A DNA stretch of 8,711 bases from assembly GCA_029239935.1 (NCBI GenBank), contig JARBTY010000122.1, forward strand, positions 1 to 8,711. The letters are read 5' to 3'. The notes beneath the pieces were generated by a model. That model did not search any database. It saw only the letters and a list, made by a program, of their open reading frames with translations, and was not told the origin of the DNA. The number at the start of each line of letters is the position of its first letter. Positions within the stretch are counted from its first letter, which is position 1. The position numbers and the translations under genes were made by a program. The DNA comes from Clostridia bacterium (lineage in GTDB: Bacteria > Bacillota_A > Clostridia > Lachnospirales > Cellulosilyticaceae). This document shows, piece after piece, positions 1 to 6,157 of the stretch.

Positions 1-754
1 TCACTGTATCGTTGCACTTAACCTCAATAAAATCACTGCCTATGGCCGCAACACTTGTATTAAGCATTAGCCTGACACCCATTTTTCTAAGACGGTTTTC
101 AACTTTATTAGAAAGCTTTTCCGGTAAAATAGGCACCGTACGCTTTAATATATCTACATTACAAACCGTTACCAATTCTCTGTCGATTTCATATTTTTCA
201 CATAGGATAGGCACATATTCTGCAAGCTCTCCTACCATTTCAACGCCGGTAAATCCAGCACCAACTACATGAAAAGTTAATAATTGTTTCTTTTTATCCA
301 GATTTGTTTCAAGTGAAGCTTTTCTAAAAGTATTATGAATGTGATCTTTAAGTACAACGGCATCTTCATAAGACCAAAGCTTAAATGCAAACTCATCTGC
401 CCCCTCAACTCCAAAGAATGTTGGCTTTGAACCTGCTGCAAGTACAAGGTAATCATACTCATAGTTTTCATTGGTGCCGTTAACGATTTTCTTCTCGAAA
501 TTGATTGAATCCACAGTATCAAGTTTAACATCTACTTTTCTACCTGCAAAAACCTTCTTCAAACTAATTTTTATACTATCCTCATCAACGCGGTTAGCCG
601 CAACTTCATGAAGTTCTGTAAGCATAGTGTGAAATGGGTTTTTATCAATAATAGTAATACTGACATCTTCATTTTTCTTTAACTTTTTAGCTAGTTTTTT
701 TGCTGTCAAAACACCTGCGTATCCCGCACCGATAATTACTATTTTCTTTTTCAT
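1..754 (-). CDS. ndh: Type II NADH dehydrogenase (NDH-2)-like FAD/NAD(P) oxidoreductase, 3' end outside window
   Basis: This reading frame starts at the ATG at 754-752 and stays open for 251 codons to the window edge; the C-terminus is missing. NDH-2 enzymes are peripheral membrane flavoproteins that pass electrons from NADH to quinone without pumping ions. Visible features are an N-terminal FAD-binding Rossmann motif (IVIIGAGYAG, residues 5-14), the FAD-contact segment LVLAAGSKP (about 103-111), and a second dinucleotide fold for NAD(P)H (VVGAGFTGVE, about 163-172), in the order and spacing of the NDH-2 family (about 400-600 residues in full). The start is supported by AAGGAG six bases upstream. 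It has its own promoter at 786-814. The membrane-anchoring and quinone-site C-terminal part cannot be seen, so another member of the pyridine nucleotide-disulfide oxidoreductase superfamily remains possible. The family call is strong; the exact acceptor is inference. Confidence 0.85.
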   Translation of the reverse strand, partial: MKKKIVIIGAGYAGVLTAKKLAKKLKKNEDVSITIIDKNPFHTMLTELHEVAANRVDEDSIKISLKKVFAGRKVDVKLDTVDSINFEKKIVNGTNENYEYDYLVLAAGSKPTFFGVEGADEFAFKLWSYEDAVVLKDHIHNTFRKASLETNLDKKKQLLTFHVVGAGFTGVEMVGELAEYVPILCEKYEIDRELVTVCNVDILKRTVPILPEKLSNKVENRLRKMGVRLMLNTSVAAIGSDFIEVKCNDTV

Positions 755-785
755 CGCTCTCTCCTTCATACAGATTTACCTATCT

Positions 786-814
786 ATTGTACCAAAACTG
801 ACGTATTTCGTCAA
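786..814 (-). promoter_or_regulatory. Sigma-A type promoter of the NADH dehydrogenase gene
   Basis: On the minus strand TTGACG (814-809) and TACAAT (791-786) are separated by exactly 17 bases. Each differs from the housekeeping consensus by one base. A start near 779 would leave a leader of about 25 bases containing the ribosome binding site AAGGAG. It is the best promoter match in the window and lies in the gap between the membrane protein gene and the NADH dehydrogenase gene. Confidence 0.8.
799..813. promoter_or_regulatory. Perfect inverted repeat overlapping the -35 box, candidate operator
   Basis: TGACG-N5-CGTCA is a perfect 15-base palindrome with 5-base arms. One arm falls inside the -35 hexamer and the rest fills the promoter spacer, so a dimeric protein bound there would block RNA polymerase. 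It does not match the Rex consensus (TTGTG-N7-CACAA) known upstream of ndh in some Firmicutes, nor FNR/CRP half sites. The arms are short, so chance is possible. The binding protein is unknown. Confidence 0.4.
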
Positions 815-874
815 TGTAATTTAGATTTGAGGAAAATTTTTGTACATATTTCCAAATTTATTTGTTTAGAATTT

Positions 875-1546
875 TTAGGTAATTGAATTTTTATTTTCTA
901 TTTTTTCATTTATTTCAAATAATATTTCATGAAATATAGGCATACAAATGACAGCTAATTCTAATGGAAAAAGTCGCTCCAGCCCTAGATACCCTAGTAA
1001 ACTTATCATCATGCCGTACAATAAAATCCACCTTCCCATCACCATAGATTTCTTCTGGATGGACATTGTAAATGATTCATCTGCATAAACCAATATCACC
1101 AACACAGGAATATAAATTTCTTTTACTTGAAACAAAAAAAGAGGGATAGTCCATCTTTTACAAGTCCGGTATCCCCCTACTAATCTATTCTCTTTGTACC
1201 CTACCGTTACTTCATTGTCTTCTTTGGCCGCACATATTGTCATTACGCCCTCTGCTATGTGCAGTATCCCTATTAAAATGATAAACTTTTCATAAGGTAA
1301 TCTTAAAAGAAAGGCATTGCTGATTTCTAATTTTAAAACGATGTTATAAATTAAATAAAGTGTAGGTATTGTATAAGATAAGCAAGTAAACCGCTTATCA
1401 ATCAAAGAATATACAACGCTTACTGGTATAATGATAAGTAAATTAAGTGTAAAAGGCATGGTCAGCCCAAATCGAATCATAATAAAACTCAAAATACAGC
1501 CTACAATGATCTCCTTTATCAACTTCTTTTTATGGATACTAATCAC
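875..1546 (-). CDS. Multi-pass membrane protein resembling the membrane half of MinJ-like division proteins, without PDZ domain
   Basis: A 223-residue hydrophobic protein with about six or seven membrane segments (roughly residues 9-29, 31-49, 55-73, 87-106, 132-154, 171-188, 192-211) and no signal peptide cleavage site. It starts at a GTG (1546-1544) preceded by AAGGGGGT; no in-frame ATG lies near this site. It begins 15 bases after the S41 protease gene stops, so it is probably the last gene of the cluster. The C-terminal pattern GRWILLYGMM, then a Leu-rich helix, then MPIFHE (about 171-207) resembles from memory the last membrane helices of MinJ-like proteins of Firmicutes, which usually carry a C-terminal PDZ domain and are often encoded near ctp genes. 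Here the protein stops right after these helices. I am sure it is an integral membrane protein; the MinJ relation is a tentative inference and the function is unknown. Confidence 0.7.
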   Translation of the reverse strand: MISIHKKKLIKEIIVGCILSFIMIRFGLTMPFTLNLLIIIPVSVVYSLIDKRFTCLSYTIPTLYLIYNIVLKLEISNAFLLRLPYEKFIILIGILHIAEGVMTICAAKEDNEVTVGYKENRLVGGYRTCKRWTIPLFLFQVKEIYIPVLVILVYADESFTMSIQKKSMVMGRWILLYGMMISLLGYLGLERLFPLELAVICMPIFHEILFEINEKIENKNSIT

Positions 1547-1561
1547 AATACCCCCTTTTGG

Positions 1562-2725
1562 CTACTTCATTTCTTTTTTCACTACTTCTATAGCTTTTTG
1601 AAGTTGGGTATCTTCCTTATCTTCTAGTCTTCCTTTTGTAATCACTTCTACAGGCAAAGATACATTGTAATCCGGATCGATGCCTATACCTTGTATACAT
1701 ATACCACTGGGTGTAAAATATTTAGCTGTTGTAAGTTTTAATGCCGAACCGTCACTGAGTGGAACGATGCTTTGTACAACACCTTTACCAAAAGTTGTTT
1801 CACCTACAAGTTTAGCTCTATTGTGATCCTTTAATGCGCCGGATAAAACTTCCGATGCACTTGCACTATTTTCATTAACGATAACTACAAGAGGCACATC
1901 TGTATACTTATCATCAGCATAGGCCTCATCCACCGTGCCATTTTTATCTTTTGTGGAAACAATAAGGCCTTTAGGTAGGAGCTCATCTGCTATTTGTTCC
2001 GTTATATGAAGTAAGCCTCCTGGATTGTTCCTCAAATCTAAAACGATACCTTTAGCATCCTTATTTTCCACTTCGGTGAGTGCTTTTTTGAATTGTGTAT
2101 ACGTCACTTCTTCAAACTGATTGATTTTAATATAGCCTAAGTCTGCATCCAGCATCTTATATGACACAGATGGATAGGTTACATTTTGTCTTGTAATATC
2201 AAAGTCATATATTTTATCCTCTGATGGTCTATAAATAGTTACTGAAATCTGTGTATTGGGCGCCCCTTTTACAATTTTAGGGACAATTTCAAAATCATCT
2301 CCTGTTAGGGTTTTGCCACCTGCCTTAATAATCTTATCTTTTGGCAAGATTCCAACTTGTTCTGCCGGTGATCCTTCAAAGACTTCTGTAACAAGAATCG
2401 TATTATCTGCTACATCTACCGTCATCTGAATGCCTATTCCTGCATAAACACCACTGGATTTTTCTTTGAAACTGGCGTATTCCTCCGGCGTGTAATAAGT
2501 CGTATAAACATCACCTATACCTGCAACAAAACCTTTATAAATACCTTCTTGCATCTTACTTTGATTAATATCCCCTACAAAATAATTATTAATAACTGAG
2601 TCTATCGCTAATAATTTTTTATCTACATAATAGTACTTATCTACAAATGCTGTACTTAACAGTAATACTATTGCTGATAATAAAAAACCTATAGCAGCAC
2701 CTCGAAAAAAGTTATTTTTTTTCAT
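1562..2725 (-). CDS. S41 family carboxyl-terminal processing protease (CtpA/CtpB type), catalytically intact
   Basis: A 387-residue membrane-anchored serine protease of the Ctp family, which trims or degrades exported proteins outside the membrane. Order: N-terminal membrane anchor (about 9-27), helical N-domain (about 35-85), PDZ domain (about 92-165), and S41 protease core with the LDLRNNPGG loop (229-237). The catalytic set is complete: Ser289 in NSASASE, Lys314 in FGKG and Gln318, with the usual 25- and 4-residue spacing. The start is taken at the ATG at 2725: AAGGAGG lies eight bases upstream, whereas the TTG one codon earlier would be only five bases away. It follows the degenerate paralogue after 69 bases with no terminator and precedes the membrane protein gene by 15 bases. 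B. subtilis also has ctpB close to ftsEX. The substrate is unknown; the neighbouring M23 hydrolase or membrane protein are reasonable guesses. Confidence 0.93.
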   Translation of the reverse strand: MKKNNFFRGAAIGFLLSAIVLLLSTAFVDKYYYVDKKLLAIDSVINNYFVGDINQSKMQEGIYKGFVAGIGDVYTTYYTPEEYASFKEKSSGVYAGIGIQMTVDVADNTILVTEVFEGSPAEQVGILPKDKIIKAGGKTLTGDDFEIVPKIVKGAPNTQISVTIYRPSEDKIYDFDITRQNVTYPSVSYKMLDADLGYIKINQFEEVTYTQFKKALTEVENKDAKGIVLDLRNNPGGLLHITEQIADELLPKGLIVSTKDKNGTVDEAYADDKYTDVPLVVIVNENSASASEVLSGALKDHNRAKLVGETTFGKGVVQSIVPLSDGSALKLTTAKYFTPSGICIQGIGIDPDYNVSLPVEVITKGRLEDKEDTQLQKAIEVVKKEMK

Positions 2726-2733
2726 CAATGCTA

Positions 2734-2740
2734 CCTCCTT
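2734..2740 (-). promoter_or_regulatory. Ribosome binding site that sets the S41 protease start
   Basis: AAGGAGG is a near-perfect Shine-Dalgarno sequence. It lies eight bases from the ATG at 2725 and five from the in-frame TTG at 2728, favouring the ATG and a protein one residue shorter than the longest reading. It is stronger than the site of the upstream paralogue, so the intact protease may be made in greater amount. Confidence 0.7.
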
Positions 2741-2794
2741 AACATAAATTGTCTGTTCTGATATTTTACGTTTCTTTTTGTGATATTATCCTTA

Positions 2795-3988
2795 TTATTT
2801 GTTGCCTATATTATACATTTCATGAATTTGTTTAATAGCTTCCATAAGCTGATCATCATTTTGAGGCTGAATTTTCCCTGTTGTAAGAAGTTCTATGCTG
2901 GCTTCAACAGGATTTTTAATCTCTATGTCTGGCTTAACCCCTTCGCCACTTAGACTTTTGCCCTCACTGGTATAAATAATACCTGTCGAAACCATCAAAC
3001 CGGTATGATCCTGAAGTGAAATAATGTCACTTACAAGCCCAGTACCCGATGAAGTCTCACCCACAACTGAGCCTCTCTTCGAATATTTTACAGCTGCTCC
3101 CAATGCCTCTATCGCTCCCTGCGTCCTGCCATTTATCATCACAACTACGGGGTCATTATAGACAGCTTTTCGTGTTTTATATTCTTTAAACTCACCCTGT
3201 TTGTTTTTAACCTTAAACACTATATCTTCATCAACTAATAAGTTACACATCTTGTAAATTTCCTCAATATTATTGCTGTATGCATTTCTGATATCCATAA
3301 TAAAACCTTTGGCACCTTTTTCCTTTAATACTCTGATGCACTCATTCAATGTTTCACTTGTGGACTCTTTAATCGTAAATACCGAGATATACCCTATATT
3401 ATTTTCAATGAGTTTATAATCGATTTCTTTTCTGTCAATGATCTCAGACTTTAAGCTGACTTGCCTTTCATTTTGTCCATCATTATCCTGCACGGTATAA
3501 CTGACTGCTTCTTCTCCCGTATAAGTAAGTTTTTTATAGAGTTCTAATTCGTTAGATGTCATCACTTTTATGTTATCAATTCGGATAATTTTATCCCCTA
3601 TTTTAACTTTTGCCCTCTCAGCGGGAGAGCCTTGAATAATATCCGTTACGATAATATACCGCCCATTAATGCCCCATTCAAACTGCATACCCGTTCCCAT
3701 ATACTGTCCTTTGGCTAATACTTGCTGTTCTTCGAGCTGTTCTTCATCCAGATAACGGGTCCTTGAATCCTCCAGAGCACTGACGTAACCGGCATAAATA
3801 CTATTTTCTAGTTGATTATTATCTATATTTCCTAAATAGCCCTTTTGCAGAAACTTATCCAGTTGACTCAGTTTTGAGCGCGCATATTTACTATTTGTCG
3901 TGTCACCTTGCCAGCCTATGACCGTAGCTGTTACGCCTATACACAGAGCTGCTCCTGCTGCTATTCCTATGAGATGCTTATATTTCAA
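2795..3988 (-). CDS. S41/Ctp-family pseudoprotease: PDZ plus protease fold with all three catalytic residues replaced
   Basis: A 397-residue paralogue of the S41 protease encoded next downstream. It has an N-terminal anchor (about 5-26), the same helical N-domain (about 38-90), a PDZ domain (about 97-180) containing SPAERAKVKIGDKI, and an S41-like core. Aligned by eye without gaps to the neighbour, the catalytic Ser is Gly291 (codon GGA), the Lys is Thr316 (ACT) and the Gln is Ser320 (AGT). The LDLRNNPGG loop has become MDIRNAYSN, losing the glycines that help form the oxyanion hole, while GET and the C-terminal GEGVKPDIEI are kept. The frame is uninterrupted, so this is a maintained inactive homologue rather than a decayed gene. 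It starts at TTG (3988-3986), eight bases after GGAG; no ATG or GTG fits. It follows the M23 gene by 140 bases containing a stem-loop. A scaffold or regulator role is inference. Confidence 0.88.
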   Translation of the reverse strand: MKYKHLIGIAAGAALCIGVTATVIGWQGDTTNSKYARSKLSQLDKFLQKGYLGNIDNNQLENSIYAGYVSALEDSRTRYLDEEQLEEQQVLAKGQYMGTGMQFEWGINGRYIIVTDIIQGSPAERAKVKIGDKIIRIDNIKVMTSNELELYKKLTYTGEEAVSYTVQDNDGQNERQVSLKSEIIDRKEIDYKLIENNIGYISVFTIKESTSETLNECIRVLKEKGAKGFIMDIRNAYSNNIEEIYKMCNLLVDEDIVFKVKNKQGEFKEYKTRKAVYNDPVVVMINGRTQGAIEALGAAVKYSKRGSVVGETSSGTGLVSDIISLQDHTGLMVSTGIIYTSEGKSLSGEGVKPDIEIKNPVEASIELLTTGKIQPQNDDQLMEAIKQIHEMYNIGNK

Positions 3989-4045
3989 CTGCCTCTCTCC
4001 TTCTGCTCAATCAATTCTATCTCTACTGCTTATTTTTGATTTTAA

Positions 4046-4083
4046 AGGGCACAACTACTTATATATTATGTTAGTTATGCCCT
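4046..4083 (-). other. Long stem-loop between the M23 hydrolase and pseudoprotease genes
   Basis: On the minus strand AGGGCATAACTA (4083-4072) pairs with TAGTTGTGCCCT (4057-4046) in a 12-base stem with one G-U pair and a 14-base AT-rich loop. Only three U residues follow, at the stem base, before an A-rich stretch, so it is at best a leaky terminator. A TATAAT at 4090-4085 lies just upstream but has no recognisable -35 box. The hairpin could be a partial terminator, an mRNA processing site, or a stabilising 3' end for the ftsEX-hydrolase part of the transcript. Confidence 0.55.
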
Positions 4084-4128
4084 CATTATATGTTATTATC
4101 TGAAATATTCTTTTTATGGTATGTTGTG

Positions 4129-5250
4129 CTACCTTTTTAAATAGCCCCATGGACTTGTATGCGCGCCATTTTTTCTGACTTCAAAGTGACAGTGGTTACC
4201 TGTTGAATAACCAGTACTCCCCACCTTTGCAATGGTTTGTCCCTTTTTTACTGTCTGTCCATTACTGACTGTCAATGACGAGTTGTGTCCATACAGTGAC
4301 ACCAAACCACTGCCATGATTAATCATCACTGTGTTGCCATAGCCATTGATCCAGCCAGAGGTAATCACTACGCCATCTGCTGCTGCAACTACCGGTGTAC
4401 CAAACGATGCAGGAATATCTATCCCTGTATGGAACTCATACCTTCCAGATATTGGACTTGTTCTCGGGTTATATTCTGAGCTTAGATTGTACCAACCTGG
4501 AACTGGCCATCCAAAGGGTCCTCCTGCATATTTAATAGTACTTTGCTGTAGAAGCCTCTTGATTTCCTGTTCTAGCTTTTTAGAAACTTCCTGCATCTCT
4601 TTGATTTCTGCCTGCAGTCGTTCTTCTTCACCTGCCAGTTGCCCCAAGACACTGTCTTTTTTACTTCTGGCAGTTGTCAGTTCACTTTTTTTGGCGACTT
4701 GCTCTTTATGTAATAAATCTAATTCTTTTTTTTCTTGTTCCAGAGATCCTCTCTGTATGTCAATCTGCTCTACTTGCTCTTCATAAGTTTCTATCAATTC
4801 ACTATCTTGCTGAGATATCCTCTTGATATATTCCATTCTGTTCACAGCTTCCCAAAAATTACTTGAAGAAAAAACAACTTGTATATAACCTATCTTTTGA
4901 TTTTTATACATCTGAACCATACGGCCTTTAGTTGCTTCATACTGGTCATCTTTTTTAATGATAGCTGCATTTAATGCTTCTTCACTCTGTTCAACTTGTT
5001 CTTGCTTTTGCTGCAATTTGGTTTTTAAATCTGCTATTCTACTTTCTATACCAACAATTTGATTATCTACAGTTTGAATGTCTTTTTTAATTTGCTCTTT
5101 TTGAGCTGCCGTATGCTGCAAGGCGTCTTTGGTGCTTTCAATCTCTTCTTTAGTGTTATTCAGCTGATTTTTTTTGTTATTCAAACTTGATGCATAAACA
5201 GGAGTAAGTATGAGTAACAATGTCAAAAATACAGCAACTTTTCTTTTCAT
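4129..5250 (-). CDS. Secreted coiled-coil M23 (LytM) murein hydrolase, likely FtsEX-controlled
   Basis: A 373-residue exported peptidase predicted to cut peptidoglycan cross-bridges or stem peptides. It has a signal peptide (Lys-Arg-Lys start, hydrophobic core 6-17, likely cut after VYA at 20), two long coiled-coil stretches (about 25-110 and 140-235, rich in Glu, Gln and Lys), and a C-terminal M23 domain (about 245-373). The zinc site is complete: His274 and Asp278 in HTGID, and His355 of HCH; His322 and His353 are the expected catalytic histidines. The architecture matches EnvC, but EnvC of E. coli has a degenerate LytM domain and only activates amidases, whereas this one should be active. 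It starts 13 bases after ftsX with AGAGGAGAG just after the ftsX stop, implying co-expression. By analogy with CwlO and PcsB, the coiled coil probably contacts the outer loop of FtsX. Confidence 0.93.
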   Translation of the reverse strand: MKRKVAVFLTLLLILTPVYASSLNNKKNQLNNTKEEIESTKDALQHTAAQKEQIKKDIQTVDNQIVGIESRIADLKTKLQQKQEQVEQSEEALNAAIIKKDDQYEATKGRMVQMYKNQKIGYIQVVFSSSNFWEAVNRMEYIKRISQQDSELIETYEEQVEQIDIQRGSLEQEKKELDLLHKEQVAKKSELTTARSKKDSVLGQLAGEEERLQAEIKEMQEVSKKLEQEIKRLLQQSTIKYAGGPFGWPVPGWYNLSSEYNPRTSPISGRYEFHTGIDIPASFGTPVVAAADGVVITSGWINGYGNTVMINHGSGLVSLYGHNSSLTVSNGQTVKKGQTIAKVGSTGYSTGNHCHFEVRKNGAHTSPWGYLKR

Positions 5251-5263
5251 AGTTTCTCTCCTC

Positions 5264-6157
5264 TTATACCTTTAAATGTTTACGTATAGCCATTCCACTT
5301 CCAATAAAACCTATGCCGCTGCCGATAATCATACATACTGGAATTAACCTATGCATAATCTCTCCTATAGGTCTGAAAGTCACACCATTTAGTAGTCCTA
5401 TCAGTTCTGTTATCAAAACATTACTAAGCCAGCTATAACTTACCACAATAACAATAATAGCTATTAGCGCACTGATTGTACCTATTACCATTCCCTCTAT
5501 TAGGAAAGGCAATCTGATAAATCGGTCTGTTGCTCCTATATATTTCATAATATTAATTTCTTTGCGCCTGATATAGACAGTGAGTTTAATGGTATTACTC
5601 ATTAATAATAAACCTACAATAATTAAGGCGCCGCTTATGGACCATGAAATATAATTAATTGTATCATTTATTTTAATAAATATATCTGTTTCTTTTTCTA
5701 AATACCGAGTATCTAGCTCAGTCATTTTGGCAAGTTCTTTTACAACCAAATCCTGAAACTCAACACTGTCTACAATAATTTCAAAAGATGCAGGCAAAGG
5801 GTTGTCCTTTGTGAAATCTTCAAATATCGCATTGTCCTTCATACCTTCTTTAAAAGCATTTAGGGCCGCTTCCTTAGAAATATATTTTACTTCTTGTACA
5901 TGAGGCAGCCCTGCTATTTTAGCTCGTAATTCTAAAATTTTATTTTCAGTGGTTCCTTCTTTAATATAAGAAGTAATCCCAAATTTTGTTTCTATTTGTT
6001 TAAGAATGTAATCAATATTTGTTCCTAAAGAATAAGACATGCCGAGTATGAGAAGACAAAGTATAATCGTACCTGCTGAGGCAAGTGCCATGACTCTGTT
6101 TTTCCACAATCCTACAATACCCTCTTTAAACAAATATTTGAGAGTATTCCATTTCAT
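5264..6157 (-). CDS. ftsX: Cell division ABC transporter-like permease FtsX
   Basis: The membrane partner of FtsE; the complex uses ATP hydrolysis to control a peptidoglycan hydrolase outside the cell rather than to transport a substrate. With 297 residues it has the usual length and topology: one membrane segment (about 22-44), an extracellular domain of about 120 residues, then three segments (about 168-188, 218-243, 270-290). The family signature RRKEINIMKYIGATD (197-211) is present. Three in-frame ATGs follow one another at 6163, 6160 and 6157. I use 6157 because GGGAGG (6171-6166) is then eight bases away; 6160 (five bases) is also possible. An upstream ATG at 6175 would put the ribosome binding site inside the gene and is unlikely. 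It overlaps ftsE by about 32 bases and precedes the M23 hydrolase gene, its probable target, by 13 bases. Confidence 0.94.
   Translation of the reverse strand: MKWNTLKYLFKEGIVGLWKNRVMALASAGTIILCLLILGMSYSLGTNIDYILKQIETKFGITSYIKEGTTENKILELRAKIAGLPHVQEVKYISKEAALNAFKEGMKDNAIFEDFTKDNPLPASFEIIVDSVEFQDLVVKELAKMTELDTRYLEKETDIFIKINDTINYISWSISGALIIVGLLLMSNTIKLTVYIRRKEINIMKYIGATDRFIRLPFLIEGMVIGTISALIAIIVIVVSYSWLSNVLITELIGLLNGVTFRPIGEIMHRLIPVCMIIGSGIGFIGSGMAIRKHLKV

Noticed and set aside
12..272. Plus-strand open frame of 86 codons
   Set aside because: It lies opposite the NADH dehydrogenase gene, whose FAD and NAD motifs are clear; it has no recognisable domain or ribosome binding site.
277..531. Minus-strand open frame of 84 codons
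   Set aside because: It is in another frame of the NADH dehydrogenase gene, with Leu/Ile-rich sequence and no family resemblance.
786..814. Rex-controlled ndh promoter
   Set aside because: The palindrome is TGACG-N5-CGTCA, not TTGTG-N7-CACAA; no Rex-like site is seen nearby.
815..874. Terminator after the membrane protein gene
   Set aside because: Only a weak GGAAA/TTTCC pairing with a large loop and no T-run was found, so read-through into the NADH dehydrogenase gene is possible.
2726..2794. Separate promoter for the intact S41 protease
   Set aside because: A TAAAAT-like box exists in this AT-rich gap, but no -35 element fits at 16-18 bases.
2795..3988. Calling the degenerate S41 gene a pseudogene
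   Set aside because: The frame is uninterrupted over 397 codons, domain layout is kept, and a ribosome binding site is present; only the active-site positions have changed.
3900..4103. Plus-strand open frame of 67 codons across the pseudoprotease start
   Set aside because: It is antisense to the signal-anchor region and the intergenic hairpin, with no supporting motif.
4346..4786. Plus-strand open frame of 146 codons
   Set aside because: It is antisense to the coiled-coil and M23 gene; Ser/Cys/Leu-rich composition is what the reverse of Glu/Lys/Gln codons gives.
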